Source: Erythrobacter sp.
GTDB lineage: Bacteria; Pseudomonadota; Alphaproteobacteria; Sphingomonadales; Sphingomonadaceae
Assembly (NCBI GenBank): GCA_013822695.1
Contig: PNKW01000017.1
Coordinates: 1 to 47,670, forward strand
DNA length: 47,670 nucleotides
Reading direction: 5' to 3'
Part shown: in pieces, positions 24,488 through 32,908 of the stretch
Numbering within the stretch: position 1 is the first letter of the stretch
How the letters are laid out: every line of letters begins with the position of its first letter
Translations under genes and position numbers: made by a program
Notes under the pieces: generated by a model
The model's database searches: none
Told to the model about the DNA's origin: nothing
Seen by the model: only the letters and a program-made list of their open reading frames with translations

Positions 24488-25215
24488 CCCGCGCTGCTCC
24501 CGCCCGGCTTGGGAGGATAGCGCAGCGCGCCGGTGGGATCGCTGAGCTGGCCCTTGTGGAGGCGCATGATCAGCGAATCCGGCACCTTCTTCAGCAGGTG
24601 CACATCATGGGTCGCGACCACCACCGTGGTGCCGACGCGGTTGTTCAAGGCCTCGAACAGGCGGAGGAGCTTCAGCGCCATGTCCGGGTCGACGTTGCCG
24701 GTCGGCTCGTCGGCGATCAGCATCTTGGGCCGCGCGATCACCGCCCGCGCGATGGCGACGCGCTGCTGCTCGCCCCCCGACAGGCTCGGCGGCACGGCAT
24801 GGGCGCGGTGCGCGAGCCCGACCCAGTCGAGCATGTCGCCCACCGCGCGCTGGACCTTCTTCTCCTCCGCCCCGGCCAGCCGCAGCGGCAGGGCGACATT
24901 GTCGAAGGCGGTCAGATAAGGGACGAGGCGGAAGTTCTGGAACACCACGCCCAGCCGCCGCCGCAACTCGGGCAGGCGGCTCTGCGGCATCGTCACAAGA
25001 TCCTGCCCGAACATCCGGATCGCCCCGCGCGAGGGGCGCTGCGCGAGGTAGAGCATCTTCAGAAGGCTGGTCTTGCCCGCCCCGCTCGCGCCGGTGAGGA
25101 AGTAGAAGCTGCCCGGGTAAAGCGTGAAGCTCAAGTTGCTCAGCACCTCGGGATCGGTGCCGTAGCGCAGCCCGACATTGTCGAATTTCACATGGCCCGC
25201 GAGATTTTCGCTCAT
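24484..25215 (-). CDS. ftsE: Cell division ATP-binding protein FtsE
   Basis: ABC-type ATPase of the FtsEX complex. The 243-aa protein has Walker A GASGAGKTSLL, the Q-loop VVFQNFRLV, the signature LSGGEQQRVAIARAV and Walker B KMLIADEPTGNVDPD, with the switch histidine in VVVATHDVHLL. The ATG at 25215 (MSENLAGHV) is used; an ATG 3 codons earlier is possible. It is the first gene of the minus-strand series ftsE-ftsX-ydcF-plsC. The 166 bp between it and the diverging zinc-ribbon gene hold both promoters; no other feature is clear there. Confidence 0.94.
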   Translation of the reverse strand: MSENLAGHVKFDNVGLRYGTDPEVLSNLSFTLYPGSFYFLTGASGAGKTSLLKMLYLAQRPSRGAIRMFGQDLVTMPQSRLPELRRRLGVVFQNFRLVPYLTAFDNVALPLRLAGAEEKKVQRAVGDMLDWVGLAHRAHAVPPSLSGGEQQRVAIARAVIARPKMLIADEPTGNVDPDMALKLLRLFEALNNRVGTTVVVATHDVHLLKKVPDSLIMRLHKGQLSDPTGALRYPPKPGGSSAG

Positions 25216-25381
25216 GCGGCGCACCTATCAGGGGGCTGGACCGCGGGAAAGCCGCAGATCGCCCGACAACGGCCCGGAACGACGATTTAGCCCCCGCAAT
25301 GTGGAAAACAGAGGGTAAATGCGGGCATGCGCCGCGCGCGCTCTTGTGCGAAAGGGTGCGCGGACTATTGCCGATTGTGAC

Positions 25382-26410
25382 ATGATCATCGCCTGCCCAG
25401 CCTGCGGCACCCGCTATGCAGTGCCCGATACTGCCATCGGCAGCGAGGGCCGCACTGTGCGCTGCGCCAAGTGCAAGCACAGCTGGTATCAGGACCCGCC
25501 CCCTAACGATCAGGCACAGGCCCCCACCGCGCGCGCGCCGCAAGCCCCGGCTCCAGCTCCAGCCGCTCAGACGCCTGCGCCCACGCCGGTTCGGCAGCCC
25601 GAGCCTGCCCCGCCGCCGATGCAGCGCGAAGCGCCTGCCCCTGCGCCCGAGCCCCACCGGGATGGCCCCTCGATCAGCCACTGGCGCACGCCGGAAAGCG
25701 CAAGCGACAATGCGGGCGAGCTCGCACATGGCGCGCGCTACAGCGAGGGCGACGCCGCGATGGCGATGCGCGCGCTGCGCCGCGGGCTCAATGCGCAAGG
25801 CGAGGCCAACGCCCAGCCCGCGCCCACTCCTGCCGCGCCGCTGCCGTCCTTCTCCGACCCCGCCCCGCCCGCGGACGAATACGCCGATCCCCCGCTGGGC
25901 GACGAACCCGCCTATGGCGAGGATGACAGCAGCGACGAGGATGCCGACTCGCAGTTCGATTACCGCGCCCCCTTCAACAGGCGGCGCAATCCGGCGAAAA
26001 TGTGGACGCTCGCTGCGGTGATCTTCGCCCTGCTCGCGGGCGGCACCGCGGTCGCGGTCAATTACTACGGCCTGCCCGAATGGCTCCCGCTCCAGCGCCC
26101 CGCCTTCGGCATCGGCCGCCCGGGGCTGACGCTCGATTTCCCGGTGGCCGATCAGAAGAAGAGCACGCTCGAGAACGGGCAGGAAATCTTCCAGGTGCGC
26201 GGCACGATCAGCAACACCGCCAGCGAGAGCATGGACGTGCCCAAGCTGCTGGTGGTGTTCTCCGACAGCCGCGAGCGCCCTGTGGGCGATTGGGAAGTGG
26301 TGCCCTCCAAGCGCCGCCTCGCGCCGGGCGAGACCGTCACCGTGACCGAGGCGATCGCCGATATTCCCCCGACCGCCACCGGCGCCGCAATCGGCTGGGC
26401 GCACCGCTGA
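25382..26410 (+). CDS. Zinc-ribbon and DUF3426 membrane protein
   Basis: A 342-aa protein with an N-terminal zinc ribbon of the MJ0042 type (IIACPACGTRY and VRCAKCKHSW, two CxxC pairs). A long Pro/Ala-rich and then acidic linker follows (residues ~40-200), then one membrane span (MWTLAAVIFALLAGGTAVAV) and a C-terminal ~120-residue domain resembling DUF3426 (VRGTISNTASESMDVPKLLV, then LAPGETVTVTEAI). The cytoplasmic zinc ribbon and the external beta-rich domain suggest an envelope-related role that is not known. The start at 25382 puts the first CxxC at residue 5, as in the family. It is followed directly by a terminator. Confidence 0.8.
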   Translation: MIIACPACGTRYAVPDTAIGSEGRTVRCAKCKHSWYQDPPPNDQAQAPTARAPQAPAPAPAAQTPAPTPVRQPEPAPPPMQREAPAPAPEPHRDGPSISHWRTPESASDNAGELAHGARYSEGDAAMAMRALRRGLNAQGEANAQPAPTPAAPLPSFSDPAPPADEYADPPLGDEPAYGEDDSSDEDADSQFDYRAPFNRRRNPAKMWTLAAVIFALLAGGTAVAVNYYGLPEWLPLQRPAFGIGRPGLTLDFPVADQKKSTLENGQEIFQVRGTISNTASESMDVPKLLVVFSDSRERPVGDWEVVPSKRRLAPGETVTVTEAIADIPPTATGAAIGWAHR

Positions 26411-26434
26411 CCCCCTCAGGAGAAGGGGGTTTTT
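26410..26434 (+). terminator. Intrinsic terminator of the zinc-ribbon gene
   Basis: Arms ACCCCCT (26410-26416) and AGGGGGT (26424-26430) with a 7-nt loop, followed by five T. The first arm overlaps the last base of the stop codon. Confidence 0.85.
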
Positions 26435-26534
26435 GCAAGCGCCCGTCAAAGTGCTTGCGCGAGCGCAGACCCCTTGCTAGGGGCGCGCTCCTACCGCGGG
26501 GCGAGCGCTTTGGCCGCCCCGGCAAACCCCGAGT

Positions 26535-26621
26535 GCGGTCGTGGCGGAACTGGTAGACGCGCAACGTTGAGGTCGTTGTGGGCGAAAGCCCGTGGAAGTT
26601 CGAGTCTTCTCGACCGCACCA
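26535..26621 (+). tRNA. tRNA-Leu, anticodon GAG
   Basis: An 87-nt cloverleaf with acceptor GCGGTCG pairing with CGACCGC, a D-loop containing TGGTAGA, a CAACG/CGTTG anticodon stem with loop TTGAGGT (anticodon GAG, reading CUC/CUU), a long variable arm (TGGGCGAAAGCCCGT region) as expected for class II tRNA-Leu, and a T-loop TTCGAGT. The 3' CCA is encoded. Beyond it, up to 27097, only gene remnants are found, suggesting that the 3' side of this tRNA has been a site of rearrangement. Confidence 0.95.
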
Positions 26622-26681
26622 CTTTTCTCTCCCTGCTCCGAAGCTGAAAGCCCTCGCCTGCGGGCGCGGTGGCCCGCGGCC

Positions 26682-26921
26682 TCAGTCGGCGCTGGCGGTG
26701 GCGGAGACCGGCACCTCGAGCGACAACCGGGTGCCCTCCGGCCCAATGTCGATGGTCAGTGCGCCCCCGAGATTGCGCGCGCGAGTCTCCATGCTGGTGA
26801 GCCCGCGCCCGCGGCGGTAGCCCTCCGGCAGGCCGGTGCCATCGTCGCCGATGGCGATACGGATCGGGCCGCCTGCTGGCGCGAGGCTCTTCACCGTGAT
26901 CCGCCGCGGCGAGCGCGCACA
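26682..26921 (-). pseudogene. Remnant of a sensor histidine kinase (ATPase domain end)
   Basis: Open minus-strand reading of about 75 residues that matches only the C-terminal part of a HATPase domain of the NarL/DesK-type kinases. It has RRITVKSLAP, IAIGDDGTGLPEG (G1 box), GRGLTSMETRARNLGGAL (G2 region) and EGTRLSLEVPV. The sensor and phospho-acceptor parts are missing; an in-frame TGA stands about 30 bp upstream of the homologous part. It begins about 60 bp past the tRNA-Leu gene. The broken end runs directly into another truncated gene on the opposite strand, so this is most likely the product of a deletion. Confidence 0.65.
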
Positions 26922-27073
26922 GCCCGCTCACGAACCAGAACGAGGCCTTGAGTGCGCCCGCGAAGAGCACCGGGGCGCTGGCGGGCGAGATGACCGACGA
27001 CAAGCTGCCGGGCGGCAAGGCCAATATGGAAATGACCCTCACCAGCGAGCGCGTCGGCGATTGCGCCAAGTGA
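26900..27073 (+). pseudogene. Remnant of a DUF3617-like exported protein (C-terminal part)
   Basis: Plus-strand reading of about 57 codons ending at the TGA 27071-27073, with no start and an in-frame stop at 26897-26899. The last part (GALAGEMTDDKLPGG, then MEMTLTSERVGDC and AK) matches the end of DUF3617 proteins, which finish with a similar T-x-x-R-x-G-D-C sequence. The N-terminal signal peptide and first half are missing. It overlaps the break point of the histidine-kinase remnant on the other strand. The family call rests on a short stretch and is tentative. Confidence 0.5.
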
Positions 27074-27097
27074 TCGGGCAAGGCTAAGCTGGCGGCG

Positions 27098-27514
27098 ATG
27101 AACCGCACCCTCCTTGCCGCCACGCTCGCGCTGGCCCTTGTCGTCCCGGCCGAGGCCAAGGCACCGACCACGCGTCCGGTGATGGTCGGCGGAGAGCCCG
27201 AGCTTGACGCGTGTCCGAGCGCCGGCGCGATCATTCCCTTGCGCAAAGGGGGTGACGGCTTCGTCGCGGTGCGCGCCGCGCCCTCGGTCAAGGCGCGGAT
27301 GCTCGACAAGCTGAAACCGGGGCGCGAGCTGCACTTGTGCGAGGACAGCGCCGATGGGCAGTGGGTGGGGGTGGTCTATCCCGAACCCATGGGCGGGCCG
27401 AGCGTCACCGATTGCGGGGTGTCGAGCCCGGTCGCGGGCGCGGCAAGGCCCTATGACGGCCCCTGCCGGTCAGGCTGGGTCGCGCGCCGCTTTGTCACGG
27501 TGATCGCAGGGTAA
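27098..27514 (+). CDS. Exported SH3-like domain protein
   Basis: A 138-aa protein with a clear signal peptide (MNRTLLAATLALALVVPAEA, cut after AEA). The mature part has the pattern GGDGFVAVRAAPSVKARMLD, KLKPGRELHLCED and GQWVGVVYPEP of bacterial SH3-type domains, and ends SGWVARRFVTVIAG. Four cysteines (DACPS, LCEDS, TDCGVS, PCRSG) are spaced as two possible disulfides in the periplasm. Function is unknown. It starts 24 nt after the stop of the DUF3617 remnant. The following 234 bp up to 27748 show no gene I can support. Confidence 0.75.
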   Translation: MNRTLLAATLALALVVPAEAKAPTTRPVMVGGEPELDACPSAGAIIPLRKGGDGFVAVRAAPSVKARMLDKLKPGRELHLCEDSADGQWVGVVYPEPMGGPSVTDCGVSSPVAGAARPYDGPCRSGWVARRFVTVIAG

Positions 27515-27748
27515 GTCGACAAGCCGCTGGAACTGTGGCCGAACTTCGCATTCCGGCGCGCCCTGCCTATGCCCGCTCCCCCACCCGCTCGCAGAGTTAA
27601 TCTGCAAATATCCCTACAGATCAACGCCCGCCCCGTCAGAAGCGGGCTGTCGGCGGCTTGCGGAAATTCAATTCATGCTTAACCCCGTCTTAGGGGGTGA
27701 CTGCCTAGGCGATGGTATAAGGCTATCTCTCTTCAGGGGCACAAAGCG

Positions 27749-30037
27749 ATGACGACCACCGTTACTGCGCGACCGGGTCTTGCCGGCTGGGCAGGGACCC
27801 GCGACAGTCGGCTCGCGCTGCCGATCTACACGCTCACGATCTTCCTTTCGGCCTTCCTCCTGTTCGGAGTGCAGCCGATGTTCACCAAGATGGTGATGCC
27901 GGTGCTGGGCGGGACCCCCGCGGTGTGGTCGGTGGCGATGGTGTTCTTCCAGACCGTGCTGCTGGCGGGCTATGCCTATGCCCACGGCCTGACCCGCTGG
28001 CTCGATCCGCGCGTGGCGGCGGTCGTCCATCTCGCGCTGATGATGGTGGTGCTGGTCGTCGGCCTACCGATTGCCTTCGGGAGCGGCTGGGGCACGCCGC
28101 CCGAGGAAGGCCAGGCGCTGTGGCTGATCGGGGTGTTCACCGTCTCGGTCGGCCTGCCGTTCTTCGCGGTCTCGGCCAATGGCCCGCTGCTCCAGGCGTG
28201 GTTCGCGCGCACCGGGCACCCGCACGCGGACGATCCCTATTTCCTCTATGGCGCCTCCAACATCGGCTCGCTGCTCGCGCTCTTGTCCTATCCGCTGGTG
28301 GTCGAACAGATGCTGCCGCTGGCGGGGCAGTCGACGCTGTGGAGCGCCGGGTTCGGCGCGCTGATGGCGAGCATTGCGGCGAGCGCGCTGTTCTTGCGAC
28401 CGGCCGCGACCGCTGTCGCCAATCCTGCCGCCGCGCCGGATGATGAAAGCGCCGCGCCCGTGTCGATGCATGACCGCCTGGGCTGGATCGGGCTGTCGAT
28501 GGTGCCCTCCGCGCTGCTGGTCGCCACCACCGCCCACGTCACCAGCGAAGTCGCCGCGGTGCCGCTGATGTGGGTTGCGCCGCTGGCGCTGTATCTCCTG
28601 ACCTTCTCGGTCGCCTTCCGTGCCGGGGGCGAGCGGCTCGACAAGATCCTGCTGCGCGCCCAGCCGGTGCTGCTGGCCACGATCATGGCGAGCCTGCCCT
28701 TCATTCGCGGGGTGCCGTTCTACGCGCTGCTGGCGATGAATTTCGCGTTCTTCACGGTGAGCGTGATCCTGTGCCACCGCGAACTCTACGCGCGCCGTCC
28801 GGGGGTCGCGCACCTGACGCAGTTCTACTTCTTCATGTCGCTGGGCGGCGTGATCGGCGGCGCGCTGGCCTCGCTCGCCGCGCCGCTGCTGTTCGAGGGC
28901 CTGCTCGAATTCCCGCTGCTGGTGCTGGCGGTGCTGCTGTGCCGCACCGATGTGCGCGCGTGGCTGGCCAGGGCGAACCCGCTGCTGGTCGCCGCCGGGC
29001 TCGCCGCGGCGGTGGTGCCCTTCCTCCTCGCCGACCGCGGCGTGCTCAACCAGGAGAGCCTGCCGCCGCAGGCGATCATGGTGCTGTTCGTCGTCACGCT
29101 GGTGCTCACCATCTTCTCCGTGGGCCGCCCTGCGCGGCTGCTGGCGGCGGCGGCGACCGGCATGGTGGTGGCGGTCGCGGTCTCGACACCGTCGCACCTT
29201 GTCGAGCGCACGCGGTCGTTCTTCGCGGTGCACACGATCTTCCAGACCCCGAACGGCCAGGGGCGTTACCTCCAGCACGGCAATACCCTCCACGGGGCCG
29301 AGCGCGTGGCCGATGCCGCGGGCACGGCGCTGACCGGGCGGCCCGAACCGGCGAGCTATTTCCACTTCGGCGGCGCCTATCATCAGGCGATCGGGCAGGC
29401 GCGGCAGGTGCACGGCGGAAAGCTCGGCAAGGTCGCGGTGGTCGGGCTCGGGATGGGCTCGCTCGCCTGCCACGCGCAGCCCGGCGAGGCCTGGGACTTC
29501 TTCGAGATCGACCCCGAAGTGGTGCGCATCGCCCGCGACCGGCAGCTGTTCCGCTCCTACGGCGAATGCACGCCCGGCGCACGCACGGTTATCGGCGATG
29601 GCCGGTTGACGCTGGCCGATGAGGCGGGCGGCTATGATCTGATCATGCTCGATGCCTTCTCGTCCGCTTCACCGCCGGTGCACGTGATGACCAAGGAAGC
29701 GGTGGCGATGTATGCATCGAAGCTTGCGCCCGGCGGCGTGCTGATCTTCAACATCTCGAACCGCAACATGGTGCTCTCGCATGTCGTCGCCGCCTCGGCG
29801 CGCGAGGCGGGGCTGGCGACCTGGCACCGGCGCGACGATCCCAGGACCACGGGCGCCTTCATGGAAACCCTCAAAGCCCCGGTCGAAGTCGCGGTGGTCG
29901 CACGTCGACCCGCCGATGTCGGCGCCATCGCCGACGATCCGCGCTGGACGAAGACGCAGGTTCCGGCCGACTTCCGGGTGTGGACCGACGACTTCTCGAA
30001 CATCCTTGATCCGCTGCGCCGCAAGCTGGGCTGGTAA
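27749..30037 (+). CDS. Fused membrane transporter-like/spermidine synthase-like protein
   Basis: A 762-aa protein of two parts. Residues ~20-460 form a multi-span membrane domain (about 12 segments, first ones IYTLTIFLSAFLLFGVQPMF and VWSVAMVFFQTVLLAGYAYA) resembling the MFS-like part of fused proteins. Residues ~480-750 form a spermidine-synthase-like Rossmann methyltransferase fold with VAVVGLGMGSLACHA, FFEIDPEVVRIARD, IGDGRLTLAD and YDLIMLDAFSS. The order membrane domain then synthase domain is known as fused MFS/spermidine synthase. Whether it makes a polyamine, or transports something, is unknown. The ATG at 27749 is preceded by a purine-rich AGGGGCACAAAG. No partner gene is next to it. 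Confidence 0.85.
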   Translation: MTTTVTARPGLAGWAGTRDSRLALPIYTLTIFLSAFLLFGVQPMFTKMVMPVLGGTPAVWSVAMVFFQTVLLAGYAYAHGLTRWLDPRVAAVVHLALMMVVLVVGLPIAFGSGWGTPPEEGQALWLIGVFTVSVGLPFFAVSANGPLLQAWFARTGHPHADDPYFLYGASNIGSLLALLSYPLVVEQMLPLAGQSTLWSAGFGALMASIAASALFLRPAATAVANPAAAPDDESAAPVSMHDRLGWIGLSMVPSALLVATTAHVTSEVAAVPLMWVAPLALYLLTFSVAFRAGGERLDKILLRAQPVLLATIMASLPFIRGVPFYALLAMNFAFFTVSVILCHRELYARRPGVAHLTQFYFFMSLGGVIGGALASLAAPLLFEGLLEFPLLVLAVLLCRTDVRAWLARANPLLVAAGLAAAVVPFLLADRGVLNQESLPPQAIMVLFVVTLVLTIFSVGRPARLLAAAATGMVVAVAVSTPSHLVERTRSFFAVHTIFQTPNGQGRYLQHGNTLHGAERVADAAGTALTGRPEPASYFHFGGAYHQAIGQARQVHGGKLGKVAVVGLGMGSLACHAQPGEAWDFFEIDPEVVRIARDRQLFRSYGECTPGARTVIGDGRLTLADEAGGYDLIMLDAFSSASPPVHVMTKEAVAMYASKLAPGGVLIFNISNRNMVLSHVVAASAREAGLATWHRRDDPRTTGAFMETLKAPVEVAVVARRPADVGAIADDPRWTKTQVPADFRVWTDDFSNILDPLRRKLGW

Positions 30038-30210
30038 GCGTGCCCGGATCGCAAGGCCGCCCGGCCCCGCTCCGGACGCTTGTCCAAGAGCGGCGGCCGG
30101 GGACCGCTCGATCCGGGTGCTGCGCCCATCGCGCCACACCCCAAGCCCCTGCGATAAAACGAGTATCGGGGCCTACGCTTTATTAAGTCTACTGGACCAA
30201 ACGGGCGAGT

Positions 30211-32394
30211 GTGACGGAATCTCTGCGCCTTGATGCCATCCGCAGCCTTGGCCTTGATGCGGTGCAGAATCGCGACCTGTTCTCGCGCATCACCCTGCTC
30301 GCCAGCACCATGCTCGGCTGTCCGATTGCGCTGCTGTCGGTGGTGGAGCAGGAACGTCAGTGGTTTCTCGGACGCACCGGCACCGACCTTACCGAGGCCC
30401 CCATCAGCGATTCGTTCTGCGCGGTGTGCATCCAGAGCGAGCAGCCGAGACTGATTGCCGATGCGCGCGCCGATCCGCGTCTTGCCGATAATCCGCTGGT
30501 GACCGGCGCCCCCTTCATCCGCTCCTATCTCGGCGTTCCGATCCGTTCGGACGAGGGTATCGTGCTGGGCGCGCTGTGCTGCATCGCGCCCGAGCCCGAT
30601 GCCTTCCGCCCCGAACAGATCGCCCCGCTGGCAATGCTGGCCGAGATGGCCGAACAGTCGATCGCGCTCCACGCCCGTACCCGTGCGCTCAGCACCGCCA
30701 ATGCCGCGCTGCGCCAGCAGAGCCGGATCTTCCGCCAGGCCGAACGCGCGGCAAACGTCGGCAGCTGGCGGGTCGATATCCCCGGATGGCAGCTCAGCTG
30801 GTCGGATCAGGTCTATGCCATCAACGGCATGATCACAGGCCGCGTGCCGAGCGTGGCCGAGGCGCTCGGCCTCTACGAGCCCGAAGACCAGGCAATGGTC
30901 CGCAAGCGGCTCGAGGAAGCGGTGGCGGACGGCGCGCCCTTCAGCTTCGAAACCACCATTTACCGCCCCGATGGCGAGCCGCGCCGCATCCGCGTTGTCG
31001 GCGAGCGGGTCGATGTCGAGGGCAAGCCCGAATGCGTCGCGGGGATCATCCTCGATTGCACGGAGGAGCACCTGCGCAATGTCGCCCTCAAGCGCGCGGC
31101 CGAGCGCGACCGGCTGACCGGACTCTACAACCGCGCGAGCTTCGACAAGCGGTTGGCGCGGGCGATGCGACGCGCAGGCGAGGAGCCGGTCACCATTGCC
31201 CTGCTCGATCTCGACGGGTTCAAGAACGTCAACGACACGCTCGGCCACCTCGTCGGCGATCGCGTGCTGGAAACCATCTCCAGCCAGTTGCAGCTGCGCA
31301 CCGCCACCGGCGTGTTCCTCGCGCGGTGGGGCGGCGATGAATTCGCGCTGCTGTTCCCGCCCCGCATGACGCGGGCCGAAGTGGCAGCCTTCCTCGACGA
31401 GCTGATCGCCGAACTGGGCGAGATGCCGCCGCTGGGCAGCGCGATGCTGCGGATCGGTGCGACCTGCGGGGTGGCGCGGATGGACTGTCCAGCCGGCAGC
31501 GAGGAGATCATGCGCCGCGCCGACCTCGCGCTCTATCGCGGCAAGGAACAGGGGCGCGGCACGGTGGTGTTCTGGGACGAACAGATCGAGGCGCGCCAGT
31601 CCGAACGCCAGCATGCGATCGCGCGGCTCAGCAGCGCATTGAACGCCGGGCGCGCCATTGCCGCCTACCAGCCGATCATCGAACTCGCCACCGGCCGGGT
31701 CGTTTCGGTCGAGGCGCTGCTGCGGCTCAAGGACGAGGACGGCCGCATCATCGCCGCGAGCGAGGTGTTTTCCGCCCTGCTCGATCCCGAACTCTCGCGC
31801 CGGGTGAGCCGGGTGATGCTCGACCAAGTGACCGCCGATGGCCCCGCGATCCTTGCGCTGTTCGGGCCCGAGACACGGATCGGGATCAACCTTTCGGATG
31901 CGGATCTGAGGCGCGGCGATTTCGTGCGGCACCTGATCGACGTGATCGACGACAGCCCGCTCGGCCCGCACAATATCTCGATTGAGGTGACCGAGACGAT
32001 GCTGCTCGACGCGGGCGGGCACTTGCGCCAATCGCTGTCGATGCTTGACGATTGCGGCTTTACCATCTGTCTCGATGATTTCGGGACGGGCTTCTCCTCG
32101 CTGACCCACCTGCGCGCCTTCCCGATCCACAAGGTCAAGATCGACCGCGATTTCATCGCCGCGATCGGGCAAGACCATCAGGCGCGGCTGATCATCCAGG
32201 CGATCGTGCAGATGGGCCACTCGCTGGCCTTGCGCGTCGTGGTCGAGGGGGTGGAGACCGAGGAGCAGGAAACCTTCCTGCGCGCCATCGGCTGCCGCCA
32301 TGTGCAGGGCTACCGCTATGGCCGCCCGATGCTGCTCGATGCCTTGCAGGCGCGCTTCGGCGATAGCGACGAAGCCGAGCGCCTGCGCGCCTGA
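30211..32394 (+). CDS. GAF-PAS-GGDEF-EAL c-di-GMP enzyme
   Basis: A 727-aa cytoplasmic signalling protein from a GTG start. Residues ~20-165 are a GAF domain (LFSRITLLASTMLGCPIALL, then LGVPIRSDEG), ~170-290 a PAS/PAC-type domain, ~300-455 a GGDEF domain with the intact site RWGGDEFALLF, and ~470-725 an EAL domain with SVEALLRL, IEVTET, DDFGTGFSSL, KIDRDF and VVEGVETEEQ. Both catalytic sites look complete, so it may both make and degrade c-di-GMP, with input from GAF and PAS. The product-inhibition I-site RxxD expected just before GGDEF is replaced by ATGV. It stands alone; the gap before it (30038-30210) shows no gene. Its stop lies 1 nt from the stop of the converging DUF6702 gene. Confidence 0.94.
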   Translation: MTESLRLDAIRSLGLDAVQNRDLFSRITLLASTMLGCPIALLSVVEQERQWFLGRTGTDLTEAPISDSFCAVCIQSEQPRLIADARADPRLADNPLVTGAPFIRSYLGVPIRSDEGIVLGALCCIAPEPDAFRPEQIAPLAMLAEMAEQSIALHARTRALSTANAALRQQSRIFRQAERAANVGSWRVDIPGWQLSWSDQVYAINGMITGRVPSVAEALGLYEPEDQAMVRKRLEEAVADGAPFSFETTIYRPDGEPRRIRVVGERVDVEGKPECVAGIILDCTEEHLRNVALKRAAERDRLTGLYNRASFDKRLARAMRRAGEEPVTIALLDLDGFKNVNDTLGHLVGDRVLETISSQLQLRTATGVFLARWGGDEFALLFPPRMTRAEVAAFLDELIAELGEMPPLGSAMLRIGATCGVARMDCPAGSEEIMRRADLALYRGKEQGRGTVVFWDEQIEARQSERQHAIARLSSALNAGRAIAAYQPIIELATGRVVSVEALLRLKDEDGRIIAASEVFSALLDPELSRRVSRVMLDQVTADGPAILALFGPETRIGINLSDADLRRGDFVRHLIDVIDDSPLGPHNISIEVTETMLLDAGGHLRQSLSMLDDCGFTICLDDFGTGFSSLTHLRAFPIHKVKIDRDFIAAIGQDHQARLIIQAIVQMGHSLALRVVVEGVETEEQETFLRAIGCRHVQGYRYGRPMLLDALQARFGDSDEAERLRA

Positions 32395-32395
32395 G

Positions 32396-32908
32396 CTACT
32401 TGAGCAATGCCTCGCGCGGGGGCTCGCCGCTGCGGAAGATGAAGGTTTCGGGCGCGGTGCCGCCGCCGATGTTCACCCGGTTCTCCTGCCGCGCCCAGAC
32501 ATCGGTGAGGACCTGCGAATTGAACCGCAGCAGCCCCTTCCCCCCCGTGGGCGCGGGCGCTTCCTGATAGACCCACAGGCTCCCGCCGATGATCTCGGCA
32601 CCGACATAGGCGGGCGTGACCGCGGCGCCGTCGACCTCGAACAGGAAGCGGCGCGTGACATAGGCGGCGAAAGCCTCGCGGCTCTCGGCGCTGCCGATGA
32701 TGTCGGGGCTCTTGATCCCCTGCGCGGTGAGCGCGTGTTCGGCATCGTGGACCGGCACCTGATGCGCGATCTCGATCATTCCGGTCCGCTTGTTGAGCGA
32801 GACCGTGGTAATCGCGATCTTCTGCTGGTGCGCGAACGCGCTGCCCGCCAGCCCCAGCGGGGCGAGCGCCAGCGCGGCCAGCAGCAACAGGCGGCGCAGC
32901 AGGCTCAC
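32396..32908 (-). CDS. DUF6702-like exported protein
   Basis: A 170-aa protein with a signal peptide (LLRRLLLLAALALAPLGLAG, then SAFAHQQ; likely cut after AFA), then HQQKIAITTVSLNKRTGMIE, which fits the DUF6702 family often found beside M1 metallopeptidases. The function of the family is unknown. Its GTG start at 32908 overlaps the TGA of the upstream M1 peptidase gene by 4 nt (GTGA), so both are co-expressed. Mature length and motif agree with the family as far as I recall it. Confidence 0.7.
   Translation of the reverse strand: MSLLRRLLLLAALALAPLGLAGSAFAHQQKIAITTVSLNKRTGMIEIAHQVPVHDAEHALTAQGIKSPDIIGSAESREAFAAYVTRRFLFEVDGAAVTPAYVGAEIIGGSLWVYQEAPAPTGGKGLLRFNSQVLTDVWARQENRVNIGGGTAPETFIFRSGEPPREALLK

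Noticed and set aside
29632..32301. 889-codon minus-strand open frame opposite the GGDEF-EAL gene
   Set aside because: The plus strand has intact GAF, PAS, GGDEF and EAL motifs; the antisense product shows no family pattern.
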